DNA of 64,000 nucleotides from Varroa destructor (GCF_002443255.2 NW_019211457.1:525303-589302); one strand, 5' to 3'. Positions 9,355 to 21,489 are shown, numbered from the stretch's first letter. Notes: generated from the sequence alone by a model not told the origin. Numbers and translations: made by a program.

Positions 9355-10275
9355 TCTATTTCACATGGACCATTTTCGTTGATGACCTTGTGCCATTTTT
9401 CTCTAGTAACGCCATAATCTCATCATTGCAGAACCTCTGTGATTTCTATATGAAAAAACGTATCAAATGATCTTTGTATGCCTTCATCCAAACTTAGATC
9501 AACATTTTTTAAGAGAGTTCTACATAGATTGATAGGCTGTATGGTGGATGTATTAAGATTTCTGATCCAAGTTCTTTTAATTTTTTCCCGGATAGATAAA
9601 AATGTACGCGGTCTAACATTTTTATGGTGAAAAACAACGCCTGCTCTGCCCAGTAATTCGGATCAATTTTTTTCAAAAACGTATTGAGATTTGGTTATTA
9701 TTGACAGTAGAGGTACACATTAATTGCTCATAATGAACCGCTCTCTTTCAGTCCCACCAAACACCCTCCTGTTATCAGCTGCTTTGGCCTCAGTCTCTCA
9801 GTTTTTTCGTACATTATTGCCGTTCGTGATCTACTCTTCATCACCCAATACTAACCATTTTATAAACGTTTCAATCTCACTGCGTTTCCGTAAAGTTTCG
9901 CAAACGAGTATTTTTTTTTTTGCCTCAGTTCGTATAAGACCCAAAAAATGAGCGTTTTTTTGTGGCCAGTTTTTTCAAAAAGAATTCGTCTCGTGGCGGA
10001 TAATGAGCTCCTTGCCGATCTCGGCAAGGAGCTCATTATCCGATCTTGCCTTCGTGTCGGTCTTGTTCAATTTCTATAACCATTACATCAGCTTTTTGCA
10101 TAATTGGTCAACCATTTCGAACGGAATCGCTTAGAGTGAAAGTAACAGAATCATCACTGGGCCGGGTTTCTCGATAGCGCATTGTCGCCATAAACAGTAT
10201 ACATTTTTTTGCCGTTTTGGGCAGTCTATCTTGAGTCGAACACGAGCATCCCGACAATTTTAGCGCTTTTTCTAT
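9355..10275 (-). pseudogene. mariner transposase pseudogene (near complete, inactive)
   Basis: Reading the minus strand from right to left and changing frame where needed gives the blocks of a mariner transposase in order: KKMYTVYGDNALS (about 10170-10215), FRSKW (10115-10130), VIEIEQDRH (about 10055-10085), then after a palindromic insertion IGKELIIRHET and KKLATKK, WVLYELRQK for WVPHELTQK (about 9920-9945), FIKWLVLGDEE for the first catalytic Asp region (about 9830-9860), GVVFHHKNVRPR for HQDNARPH (about 9610-9645), KLKELGSEILIHPPYS (about 9533-9580) and KWHKVINENGPCE (about 9361-9400). The second catalytic Asp is replaced (HHKN for HQDN) and the third block after PYS is lost. Family identity is firm; subfamily is uncertain. 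Confidence 0.88.
9997..10042. repeat. perfect 22-bp-arm palindrome inside mariner relic 2
   Basis: Left arm 9997-10018 (CGGATAATGAGCTCC... to GCCGA) is the exact reverse complement of right arm 10021-10042, with a 2-base spacer (TC). On the minus strand one arm (ATCGGCAAGGAGCTCATTAT) encodes IGKELII, the expected transposase sequence, so the other arm is an extra inverted duplicate. The arms are perfect although the host element is heavily decayed, so the duplication is younger. Confidence 0.97.
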
Positions 10276-10346
10276 GACATATATATGTAATTATAAAGCT
10301 ACCTAGCTAGAAAAATCGTCAATACTTATTCGACAACCCATAAGAA

Positions 10347-13300
10347 TAGTGCAGAATAGACCTAAGTTGATTTAGGATTACAATAGTCTTTAAGGCTGCA
10401 AGCTGACCCGTCCTTTCCATAGACATTTTCGTTGGGGTGTTCTTTGGCGGAGCGGTTTCGCCAGAAGTTTCGCTTTGCTATGCTCCCGGATCACTTTAGA
10501 CCAGAAGTCGGTGCCACCTCGAAGTCTTTTTCCCGTCCCTGTTCTCGAAAGTCAAGAATAAAGTCGCGTAACATTTGCCTTTAACCTTGCCAGAAAATAA
10601 ACAAAGGAGATGTAACATTCCGAAGACTGAAACTGAAATCAGCGGCAAGTCAATGTTTACAGAAAACGCTTTCCTTCTAGAAGAACAGGGAAATCACTGA
10701 CTTAACTCTAGCACCCGTAGCCATTGTGAAACATTAGTCTCTACTCGGTATACCTATCGGTCAAACTGACATTCTTCTTTGCTCTTTTGTATCCCTTTGT
10801 GGGCTGCAACCGTTTGAAGCGTTTAAATTATAATTCGCCTCCTAGGTCACAATGACAGGATCAGCGTAGGCCAGATCGTCGTCCTAGCATCCTGATCCAA
10901 CGTTCATGACAGGCCGACATGCGCTGACACGGCAAAGGTTTTCAAGTTTTCTTCCAATTCGCCCTCGCGGCTTCGGTTGATCGGCACTTGTATGCGTTCG
11001 CTTCATTTCCTTGTGTTGACCTTTTTTACCGAGACACACCGTTTCTTTTCTGTATAGAGCATGTTTCAGGAAGGTTGTCGATGATGCGGAAAATTCTACG
11101 AGATTAACTATTAAGACCGTGGTGTTCTGGCAAGGTCTCTTTAATAGCACGAATCACAAAGTACATCCTTGTTGGCTGAGACCTACGACAAACAAACAGT
11201 AGCGACCAGAAATAGCCAATAAAATAAAAGGGATCTCTTCCTGATTATCATTACTACCTCAAGTAAATATGAATATGAATGATAAACAAGTATAAAGCTA
11301 CATCAGCGATACTTTAGGGACTCGCATTTTTGATGATATTCATTCAGTCGGCTCGACCAAAGTACTGGGTTGCAATGCCTCATTGCTGTTTCAGCCATCA
11401 CTTGTGGAAACATTATCGACTGCGGCCGTGTTCATGACGCTTGTCTTAAAGAAGTACAAGCGCAATCGAGAAGGCACTAGACGCCGGCACATCCTACCGG
11501 CACGTTGAGACCCTTTATAGTCGAAGACTCAATGTCATGCCTTTCGTGTCCTCCGAGACGTTCCATCGGGGAATCACTAGGTCAAACGGTCGCACAGGAA
11601 GAGAAAATCCCCGAACGTACACAGAATAAGCATGCTGCGATGTTCAGTAAATTTGTGTTTCCATAACAAACCCAGACCCGTGTTTTGCCCCAGGTACGCA
11701 TCGCAGAACAATAGGCTTTCATTAGTATGTATGTCTAATGGTACGTTGAAGACAGGGCGCATGTTGCATGTTGTTGTCGACGACAGAACGGCCTCAGTTG
11801 AGCTGCCCAGTGACAAGCACCGGACAAAATCGACTAAATAGGAGAAGTCTAATTTCGTATGCCAGTAGTCGCGTGTAGCGCACGTAGAACGTCAGGACGA
11901 ACTTAAGGAGATGGTGCAGTATTATCGTATGATATGATGCTGTAAATTGCTTTTGACAGTATACCCTTGCCTGCCATAGTGCAACGTCGCTGATTGTCCC
12001 GTTAAACTTCGCTTGTAACCTCCGTAATACTGGACATGTGTCGAACTGCTTAAGAAGCTTACCTTCATCGCCAGAAGACAATATGAACCTTATAAGCTGA
12101 ACGGTATATCACGGTGAAGCACAGCGGGAGTTTCCGTTGTCGCCAGATAGCGATCATTTGTACGTCACGGATCCTTACATCAGGAACGAGTGACATGCCG
12201 TCGTCTAGTTTAACCTATGCGGATCTTTGCGGCATCACGCGCAACTCGACTAGTGACGAATTTGCGTTCTGATACTTAACATAGACTCAAGTAAAATAAC
12301 AACTCCATTATAAAGTTTTGCAGGGAAAAGTGAGGCACAATAAATAAAATGGCCTATGGGTCTACCTGGAATGGCTATTTGACCTGTGGCAACTGCCGGG
12401 TCCACTATTGCGTGGAACGCTTATGCTCACAGAGATGAACCTCTCTGGTCGACCATCTCCTCGAGCGTTTAGCAGGCTTCTCTCTTTTAGCCATGGATAG
12501 GCTGAATAGACTTTGAACAAATGGAATGGCAACCTTAACCTTTTAGACGGCTGTTTTCAGGGATGCTATCGCATTAGGAGGCTGGCAAACCTTAACACGT
12601 GACAGTCGTGATCGAGCCGTCCGTGGCGGTACGGCAGAACTCATTGGGTGAGACTGTTACAGAGAACCAGAATGGCTAATTAGTTATACCCATTTTGTAG
12701 ACTTTAATGAACACTAACGACGTATAGTAATTTCGCATACGATACGAATATTCACCTCAATTCGCCCTAGGGGCAAATTGAAAAACTGAAAATCCAGCGT
12801 TAGTTTTCCATCAAACAACAACTTGCTAAAGGTCAGTTGTATCTATACCAAAATGTTCTCAGTAATAACCGTACATCAAGCGATATTGGTACCTGGGAAC
12901 CCAGTTAAATGCAGCTCAAATACGCTACACACGAAAATTCCCAACGGGATGCATTCTGAGCTGAAAACGGGCAGAAAATATTTAAGGCCTAAAACAATCG
13001 CAAAAAAAGCGCAGGAAGTTCCGAAAAATCTAGACGACCCAAGTAGAGTGTGGTTATTCATTTCTAATATGAAAATACAGGTATATTGAAAATTGCTTGT
13101 TAAGTTCTTTTGATGAACTTTCGAAGTCCTTAAATCTAGCTCTTGCTGAGGATCCAGCGGTTCGCTTCCTGAGAGTTCAACTGACAATAAAGTAGACCAC
13201 CGATTCGACAAACAGAAGTTTTCTTTATGACTTAGATGTGGGTTTGTTCATAATGGATGACAGCCAGTCTTTCGTTTTAGTTTGAAAACGATATACTATA

Positions 13301-13432
13301 GTTCGCTATGACGAGTTAGTTGTTTTATTCTTGTCAAAAACTGGCTTTCGTCTTGTGTTAAGAGTAGCGGATGGACCGCAGGTTGTTAGGACAAAAATTT
13401 TTCCTGATTGAAACGCACTATCCTCATACATG
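10347..13432. other. long non-coding stretch, nothing recognised
   Basis: About 3 kb without a recognisable gene or repeat. Open frames at 10884-11150 (-, 88 codons), 11577-11816 (-), 11632-11841 (+), 11794-12081 (-) and 12823-13089 (+, 88 codons) overlap one another and have no splice or promoter support. CCCAG/GTACGC at about 11690 is an isolated donor-like site. Confidence 0.4.
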
Positions 13433-13434
13433 TA

Positions 13435-13472
13435 GTGGGTTATCCAAACGTATTGACTATTTTTTAGCTAGA
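13435..13472 (+). mobile_element. orphan mariner 5'-type terminal sequence
   Basis: GTGGGTTATCCAAACGTATT, then GACTATTTTTTAGCTAG, follows a TA dinucleotide at 13433-13434. It aligns closely with the reverse complement of the 10.3-kb end, including the shared GTATTGAC core. No transposase block is recognisable downstream. A SINE copy begins about 55 bases further on, so the interior was probably interrupted or deleted. Confidence 0.55.
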
Positions 13473-13525
13473 TCTGTTCGTCTTTAGACTGCTAAGATTT
13501 TTCGTGATTATTATTATTTTCGTGA

Positions 13526-13612
13526 TGAGTAGTAACGTGTTTTTTTTGCTAAACTTAGGTACACATAAGATGGCTTAGGTTTGAAATCAGACGTAGACAC
13601 ACTTCATTAGAC
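13526..13612 (+). mobile_element. tRNA-derived SINE copy 2 (diverged)
   Basis: It carries AGTAGTAACGTG on the A-box side, a decayed B-box (AGGTTTGAAATC at about 13578-13589) and the tail ACGTAGACACACTTCATTAG. The order and tail match the other copies. It lies just inside an orphan mariner end, suggesting a SINE inserted into a mariner remnant. Confidence 0.5.
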
Positions 13613-13625
13613 GCTGTAACGAGCC

Positions 13626-14479
13626 AGTCGTTTGAAGTAATGCATAACTGAGGTAGTACTTAACTTAGACTTTTCCATTTGAGCGCACCAAAAGACAGGA
13701 CCGTAGATGAAACACGAAACATTTAGTACGTTAAGCTGACAGCGACTCATCAAGAAGTTGTTCTGCTACAGCTGCTTTGAAACTACAACAAAAAACGGTC
13801 CGGCTCTACTTTATCCATGCCAATAGCGTAATGATTAATTCTCTTCTACTGCCACTTCTTTGAATATGAAAACAATGAATTGACAGGGAATCAAAGTGAC
13901 GGAGCAACAGTCAGGTGGGCAGTAGATCGAAATCTGTTTCGATCTTGTGTTCTTTAGGCAAAAAAAGTACAGTCGTATGAATGGTGATTTATGGAAGGTC
14001 AGTTGGCCCGTCTGTGGGAAAATGTAATTGATCATATTGCCTGCGGATGTTTCCAGTGTCCTGTTGCATGGTACTAGTACGTGCGTGCAAATACATATCA
14101 TTGCCAGAAGTGGATACGAGAGACGATGCGAAATGCGCGCCGACCGCATGAATCTCCTACGAGAGCCATAGGACACTCGTACCATAAGACTGAACACAAG
14201 CTGAAACCCTCTGTTTTCTGTACTAAACTAATTATTCTATCAAATGCGTAACCGTCATATACGAGAGCGACGATTCCAACGAAAATGTAAGAGAAAATAA
14301 CTGACTTTTAGAGTGATACATAATACTAGAAGGCTAGCTCCTTCGAAGATCATTGCACCAACGAATCATGCGTCCAGTTTAGACAATCCCTCTCGTCCCC
14401 AAGTTAATTAGGCGAACACGTCACTATAGGACCATTACAAGGGTACCGTCTTGTAGTGTGGACCACATGTTTATCATTG
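13626..14479. other. non-coding stretch with a 120-codon antisense frame
   Basis: The minus-strand frame at 13835-14197 is 120 codons but Cys/Arg/Ile-rich, with no domain and no flanking splice support. A frame of this length is expected about once or twice by chance in the window. Nothing else was recognised. Confidence 0.35.
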
Positions 14480-14503
14480 TATATATATATATATATATAT
14501 ATA
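14480..14503. repeat. (TA)n microsatellite, about 12 units
   Basis: A perfect TA run read directly. The minus-strand frame that crosses it (14424-14642) ends in a Tyr-Ile run and is probably not coding. Confidence 0.95.
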
Positions 14504-15522
14504 CATGTTTTTCCCAGAAATCTTCTAGGGGCAATTTGTACAATGGCTCATAGAATGATTTAGTTTGACTAAACTTACCAAAAATTATACGAAACTTGTC
14601 AACGAGATCGGCCGGTTCTCTACTTGGTGCGCCCCAAAACAAATTAGAAAAGACAAACTACTTGCAGACGCAACAAATTTTCTTAGACGTGACATCTTCC
14701 AGACGTATCAGATGATTCAGGTCCGTCAAAAAGCCTGGAGCCTTAAACTGAGTAGAGAAAATATCTCAACATCGACTAAAATGCTTATAGGACAGTTAAA
14801 ATGGAACTATCTTAAAGTGTAAACAAGGTACCATACTTACAAGACTCGTTCCCTCTGACTTCAAAAGTGTAGAAACATGCGTGTTACATACTAAATACTT
14901 TGAACCGGTGACCTACATCTAGGGAATATCATTATGTTACAACATGTCAACCAAAAAGTCAGGAATGGTAAGGAAAATTAAGAACTGATTTTTACACACT
15001 GCAGCCTAACTTCATAGGACGTTTAAAAAAGGTGGGAAGGGCTTTAAGCACTCTAGCCGAATACTTGATTAGGCCTCTATGAGTTTAACAGTTACTTGCA
15101 GCCAAAGTATTTTTATTACCATTCTGCCAATCAGTTGTCAATTCAGGATACTGGTATTGCAATCAGGAAAATCTTCTAAGTGTGTCTCAATGAATGGTAG
15201 ATGTTCAACTCTTCAACAAATAGCCTACGGCCATGTAAACCTGTTGCAAACTGTGTAACCGGCAACACCTTAAGATCAAAGTTTACTTTCGAGTGTAACA
15301 ACAGAAACTTCTCCACACCAATAATCTTGTTAAAGACTCTATATATAATAAGCTATATGAACTTCAGAGATGTTTCAGTTTGGTAATGCTTCTAGTTGGA
15401 ACCTCTTCTCTCAAAATAGTCTATATGCCCGAAGTATTTAATTCTTTACACACGTAAATAAATAGCTCATTTGGAATCATTCTATAACATCTATAGTCGA
15501 CGATTGTTGTCATATTGCTATA
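14504..15522. other. non-coding stretch; one Lys/Arg-rich open frame
   Basis: The + frame at 14565-14822 (about 85 codons, Lys/Thr/Arg-rich C-terminal part) has a fairly protein-like composition but no promoter, splice or domain evidence, and a minus frame overlaps its start. Left unassigned. Confidence 0.3.
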
Positions 15523-15541
15523 GTTGTTGTTGTTGTTGTTG
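15523..15541. repeat. (GTT)n microsatellite, about 6 units
   Basis: A perfect GTT trinucleotide run read directly. Confidence 0.93.
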
Positions 15542-16994
15542 CTTTGCCACGTAATCCTTTTCTGAAAAAAGTTCCTCTCTTATCTTGCTAATGTTACCCC
15601 ACCGCTACCTACGTAATTATGGTTAGTATCCTATCCATAGTACGTATACTCGATGACAAGGCAGTACGTGCTACCCCTAACGCTTCCCATCCTGTTCTAG
15701 ATGGTAGTCTGATCCTTTCGGCACAGGCCAGTCATAACCCTGTTGCGGAGGTAAATCCGTGTATGCGTATTCAACGGTGCGTGTCTAGGTGGCGTCGGAA
15801 CTCCACCGTCGCTGACGTCTCGCGCTGTTCTCACTCTCCGCAAACCTCAAAGCAGCTGAGGAAGCAAGGTTCGATGTAAACGACACCAGGGTAGAGTTTC
15901 GCTCTGGCTCTCTTCAATCGTTTTCCTATTCCTCAGCATTTCGACGCTCTTTTAGTCCAGCCAGGCTGCCAATTGACCAGTGGTATTACGAATCTTTTGC
16001 ACTATCCATTAGTTGGCTAAAATCGCCCCTTCCATAGATTGTAGGCATGTCATGGTCTATCAGCGCGATCCGCATTGGGACTGGGGACGCTGAAGGAAAG
16101 GGCGACTGTTTGGTCGAGACAAGGCTCAAGGCTTACGCGCATAATACGGAGTGTCAAAGTTAACGGCTGTCTGTCTCAACCCCACAATGAGGCTGGTAAA
16201 AGAGTTGAGGAGCTATAAGAAGTGAATGGACCTATTAACGAAGATCGGTCGTGCAGCCATCTCTGCTCCATTAATTTTACCACAGCATCTATGAGAGGAT
16301 GGGAGATTCGCAATCGCCGTTTACTATATTTAGCCCGGGGTGCGTATATTCGGTATGTTTGAAGGCGATGACATCATTTAAACAAGTGAAATATTGGGAA
16401 TAATGGTAGCCATGCATACTTCTATAAACGATGAAGGTTTTACCATCAGCACTCTTGATAATAGTATCACACATTGCTAGATTAGTTCTAGGTTCGGTCC
16501 AACCTGCCGTATAAACTAGCAAATTGTAGTGAACACACTGTTATAATGAAATGTTAATTAGACATTGTTATTGGACGTTATTATAATATTCAAATTACAT
16601 TTACGGATACCGCGTTTTACTCCTAGATATTTTCTGCATATTTAAATCAGTCAGTGTTTATTAATTACATAAATACCCATTAAGGTCATGCCACAGTCAC
16701 ATTTCCTCGGTGTGATCCTAGATCGATTTTTGTTTAACTACTACTTCGACCAAAATGTAGGCCTTGAATTTTCAACAATTCATCTTCAGAAACCTTTGAT
16801 GATATCCTATTTGCATTTTTCTAGACGGCCTAATACCATTCAGCGGTGCTAAAACCACTATGCCTGTAATAGCTACACCATACTGGGCTAACACGTCGAC
16901 ACATCGGTTACATGTCCCCGAATATATCGAAGGAGAAAAAAATCCGAAAATTGGTGTCCCGCTTTCAGAAACGTATTTTTTTCGCTTTTACTCC
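15542..16994. other. non-coding stretch with a GC-richer segment
   Basis: The segment at about 15600-15900 is GC-richer and open on + for 86 codons (15619-15879), without splice or domain evidence. GCATTTTTCTAGACGGCC at about 16809-16826 weakly resembles a mariner end. Nothing firm is called. Confidence 0.3.
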
Positions 16995-17020
16995 TTCTCC
17001 CTTGCTCCTTGTCTCTGCAG

Positions 17021-17332
17021 AGAGAACACGTCTGCTCGTGTCGGCCTCTTATTTCAAAAAATGTTGTTGATGGCCAGTACAGGCTGGTTCAAGCGTTTCT
17101 TACTCGCATATCGTCGACGACAAGCTCCCGACGTTGTATCCGTCTAATCGTGTACTTCAGTGAATACGCGTGGTACATACCAATTGAGAGGTTATGGACG
17201 ACCGTACACATTGAACGCCGTAAACGACTAATCTCGTACAAACTGGTGACAATTTCAGAACACTCAATATTTTATCCTCTTATGGTGTCCTTATACTTCG
17301 TCGCTTTGGTCAGCTCATTTTTTACGCTCTGA
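17021..17332 (+). CDS. candidate terminal exon with C-terminal hydrophobic segment
   Basis: An exceptionally strong acceptor precedes this block: about 40 pyrimidine-rich bases ending CTTGTCTCTGCAG at 17020. In the frame AGA GAA CAC the sequence stays open for 103 codons to a TGA at about 17330-17332. It begins REHVCSCRPL; the middle is aromatic and basic (YFSEYAWYIPIERLW, then HIERRKRLISYK); the end is hydrophobic (MVSLYFVALVSSFFTL), consistent with a membrane segment near a C-terminus. A second frame is open for about 40 codons. I recognise no family. No upstream donor or exon could be paired with it. Confidence 0.25.
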   Translation, partial: REHVCSCRPLISKNVVDGQYRLVQAFLTRISSTTSSRRCIRLIVYFSEYAWYIPIERLWTTVHIERRKRLISYKLVTISEHSIFYPLMVSLYFVALVSSFFTL

Positions 17333-17334
17333 AA

Positions 17335-20300
17335 AGTTTCGAGAGGGGTCAGAAGAAGGACAGAGCAAAAACTTTTTGGCCGGTACACGATGAAACCCAC
17401 AAGGTTTCGGTGATACTAAAGGCGTTAGACGGAGACATTGCGCTCGTTTCGAAAGTTCTTAATTTCAATAGCTCGAATATGCGCAAAACAATCATTGATG
17501 TTCGCCGTATCTTTAAGTTTGTTCGATTACATGTTACGTAGATAATGGGGAACGCGTTCCACTTTTGATGAAGTAAACTTGCAGTAGTTGAAAGCATCGA
17601 ACGCATCATAAGTTGATCTGTGAATGCGCATTTAGTGCATGGGGTTACGTTAATTATAGTACTTGATATTCACGCCTCGAGCTTGACTTTCTGGCCTTGA
17701 GAGGCTGCTTTCTTAATCAATGTCGAAAGGCTTAATCAGTTCGTAGCGACATATATTATATAATATCTACCAATTATTTACCTTTGATAACACACGTCCA
17801 ACAATTTGATGCATTTAAAAATACGCAACAGCAAAACCAATGATATGTTACAAAACCACGTAAGATTATATCCAAACGATGACCTTGCACTGTCACCACT
17901 TGGGTTATTACCAGTTCACCGGAAACCCATTGCAACAGCATAAACGATAAAATCAACGCCCAATTTGTCAAAAATGCCACGAATCGTTAACGTATTAGAG
18001 AATATTTTTCAACTACCAAACAGCTCGCCGTCTTTACGTCCATTATTGCCCCCGATTTTTTATGTTGATCGACCTCAAACGTCTCTTATTATCGTCACCT
18101 GATAAAAAGAACTGGCGAGTCCTTTCGCCTTTACTAACTTTTTCGGTTGGTGCACTCATTTCTAGTATGTATTATATCTATATGGGGACAAAAGTTATTT
18201 TACATATATATATACACCACCAGGTGTACATATGTCACATACGTAAAAAAAAAATACAAAGAAAACTCTCAGGAGGCTTTGTTCTACCATATGTAGTGAA
18301 TTTTTTCTTAATATCTCATCGCTTTAGACCAATTCCATGTTCACACATAAAGAAACAGCGCGTCTTTCGAGTAAGTCAATAGAGGTGTTTCCTGATACGG
18401 CACTCTAACCTCCCGGGATGACCTAACTGGCTACGATTTAAACCACTTCTGCGACGTGAAGCAAATGTCACGGTCCAGATTTTTCAGCAGCCGCCGTCAC
18501 CTTAACGCGTTTTTCTCTGAGCTCGCTAACACATCGCCGTTATTAGGAGTCATTTCCGTGATGTCGTGCAACCTTTGTTATACTCTAATATATCGGCCTT
18601 TTATAGCACGTCCGTTTAAGTTAATTGGTTCTTGTCTCTCTTTCCCTATTATTTCTTTCGGCCTATTCCTTTCTCCCTATAAAAGAAAAAGAAATTAAAA
18701 GAGATTAGAAACAGTGAGTGAAAGCGTTGGTACTGTTCCAATGTTTTTTCCTTTAAGGTCAAAAACGTGGCGGTTGTACGAGGCCGTAACTGCTGACCTA
18801 GATTAGCAGGGCAAAGAACAGGAAGATACCCACGGCCACAATGTACGTCTAGGTACGCAATGGATGTCAATAACATGGAAATCTGTGCGAATCATTTAGG
18901 TGGAAGAAATAATAAGTGTTTTGCGGGTCGCAGCTGGAGCATTCGCAAGTCGATCTGACTGTGGGTTGGGGTGGTCATGATGGGGTGATAAAAAAACGAA
19001 GTAGCGAATACATTCGAAAGACAAGGACAAAAGATAGCACTAAGTACGAAATAAATGGAACTCGGGCTGGTAAAGACTAACGAAAATTGTCATTTTGATC
19101 ATTTTCAGTGGTAACATGTAGGAGTACGTAGTTGTATCATTTCATTGATCGGAGTATCGTTTTCTTAGTGTAACTTTCGTCTGACACTAAAGAGCACATC
19201 AGGCCAGCAACGGCACCATAAGGGACATACAATATGAATCAGTTTGGTGCTCGTTGAGGATGCTTTTTCTTTGGAATGAAAAGTCTTCAGGCAAACAGCC
19301 CATCTGACGCAGATCGAAATTCTCCACGATCAGCAGATCAATCACTTGATTTGCTCGATGCTAATCAAATGTATTTTAATAAAATGAATCGTAGGAATGA
19401 TCCTCTTTGAAGAATATCTTTACCTGATCCAACTCTGGCATGTACTGGACCGAAACACCCTGATCTATTAGTACCATATTATTTCACAATGACCGTAAGG
19501 ACGACATTTTTACGCTGTACATATTACGGCTACATGAATCATTTAGATGAATTATGTATCGCTTTGTTTCAATGAGAGTTTGGGTACGTCGTTTCGGATC
19601 AGTGTGATTAGTGCGTCAACTCTGGCTTTCAAAAATGACTTAGTACCCTAATACCTGTTTTACCCATTTGTCTTTCTGAGAGACCAGTAGATTAATACAG
19701 AGACGCACGCTATGACACGCACACAGACGTACGTTAGTTCAGTCCGGGTTGTCTAAAGTCACAGGATACAGCTGCTGTGAACGGCGTCGACGGCCTTGGC
19801 TATGGTTTTATCCTATTAATGATTCTAGTACTACTACTATGATAAACAGTAGGAGAAAAACACTATATTAAATGAAATTTACAGAACCGACAGTAGGTTT
19901 GTTGTAATGAAGTAAGATACGAATTACTATTTGAGCAATTAGAAAAAGCGTTGTAGCGTAAGGAGCACCGACAGACGTGGCGCTGCCAACGGCAGGATTC
20001 GTTCCCTATCCTGGAGGTCGAGCGAAGTAGGTTCATGTAATGCTTTTTGTTGAAACGTTGATGAATCGTCGCCTTTCATGAGCCAGTTGCCGGAGAAGGT
20101 GCACACTGAAGCTGGGATGCAACACGCGAGTGACCTCTGAAGCCGCCTCTGCTCGACTAACATTCAGTGCGAAATACGCTGCCGTGAGTGGGCGACTGAC
20201 GACAACTTTGGCGGCCGCCACGGGTGACTTTGACCGTTAATTGTCAACGGTGAGATCACCGATGAAGAACTGACGCGTTACAGATTCTCGCGTGAAATGA

Positions 20301-21445
20301 AATTGCAAAGGCGCTAAGGTCAAGGGGATCACAAAGAGCCAAACACGCCTCTTGATGAAAAGAGGTAACATCAATTTGAGACACGTATGTTAGATGGTTC
20401 GTGATAATGGTAAGGTAGGAATTAGATAGTCAAGGGTCGACAAGAGCCAGGCGGAAATGAGAAACCGTAGGGTCGCGTGGGCTGGGGGACACCGGCGAGG
20501 TTTACAAAACTTGGATGTATTCAGGGTTTGGGCATGTGCAACGATAATGTAACTTTAAGAAAGATCTGCCATCAGACATTTAAATACAATCTGTACATAA
20601 GTAGTTTTGAATGGTTGCGCCCGTAGTAAATACGCCAAAAACTATTAAGCAGGTCAAATGTAGGTTATATTAACGTACCGGCTGACGATAAGCGTGTATT
20701 CAGTAGATTTTCAAAAATGTACGCGGCTAGACTGGTAGACACGACAAAGTGAAGCGTACATAGACATCGGCGAGACAAAAGCTAGAGCAGAACACGTATG
20801 ATACGTGTAGCATTTAGAGCTTTACTTGTAAAATGAAGCATTTTAATGGCGATGGCTTATCGGATCAGTTGTTCGCTGCCATCGCTGACGGTAGTGATAA
20901 ACACATTCCATCATTATTGCCGGCTAAACGCAGTATTTATATATGCCACTCCAGACACGGCATTTCGTCATAGTTCCAGAATTGAACCAATCAATTCTTC
21001 TCTTAGTTATCATTCCTAAGTCTTCCATAATACTTACTACTCGCGCATTCTTTAACAATGACACGATATAATTAGATCTCTCTATAGGAACATTCCAGCG
21101 TATAGAAATAAAGTTATATTATCCTCTTGCCTATTTCGAGCTCCGGATATTTTTGCGCAGAAGCAGCGCGTAACGTTTACGCTTGCCGCGTCGATTCAAT
21201 GGATATTAGGAGAATCATCAGTAAGTCATACTGGATGCTATGAATCACTTGGACCTTGCACGTACTTTAACTCACTTAAACTTGCCATTTCATCATAGAA
21301 AGATTAGGGGACAACAGCAGTGGCAGCAGCACTAGTCGCTATAGGAAATTTTGGGTAAACTTTCATAAATGCCCCAGTGCCACAAAATAGCATTTCCACA
21401 GTAGGAAATCACTTGTACACTTGCCCTGGGCGAGACACCTCGACG
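17335..21445. other. long non-coding stretch, nothing firm
   Basis: About 4 kb without recognised genes. CTATAAAAG at 18677 followed by AAACAGTGAG about 34 bases later is a weak core-promoter look-alike. A short (TA)-like segment (about 18204-18214) and purine-rich DNA (18678-18715) occur. Frames at 17349-17609 (-), 18062-18382 (+) and 19939-20163 (-) lack support. A GC-richer patch lies at 19930-20260. Confidence 0.35.
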
Positions 21446-21447
21446 CA

Positions 21448-21486
21448 AATTAGAATGGTGTGCAATTCCTGCACACCATTCTAATT
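21448..21486. repeat. perfect 17-bp-arm palindrome with 5-base loop
   Basis: Arm 21448-21464 (AATTAGAATGGTGTGCA) and arm 21470-21486 are exact reverse complements with loop ATTCC. A further three base pairs (CGC/GCG) form outside after a single-base bulge. No relation to the other palindromes' arms. Minus- and plus-strand open frames that begin here reflect the symmetry, not genes. Confidence 0.97.
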
Positions 21487-21489
21487 GCG

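Larger units (their letters stand above)
9260..10340 (-). mobile_element. mariner relic 2 (minus strand), near full length
   Basis: The right end (10303-10340) is CTAGCTAGAAAAATCG, then ATTCGACAACCCA, followed by TA at 10341-10342, a plausible target-site dinucleotide. Transposase remains occupy most of the interior in the minus direction. The left boundary is not clear and is placed just beyond the transposase C-terminus. A 46-base palindrome (9997-10042) interrupts the N-terminal half. Many stops and frameshifts make it non-functional. Confidence 0.8.

Noticed and set aside
18670..18715. Core promoter (CTATAAAAG with AAACAGTGAG 34 bases on)
   Set aside because: No convincing reading frame or first exon follows, and TATA-like words are frequent in this composition.
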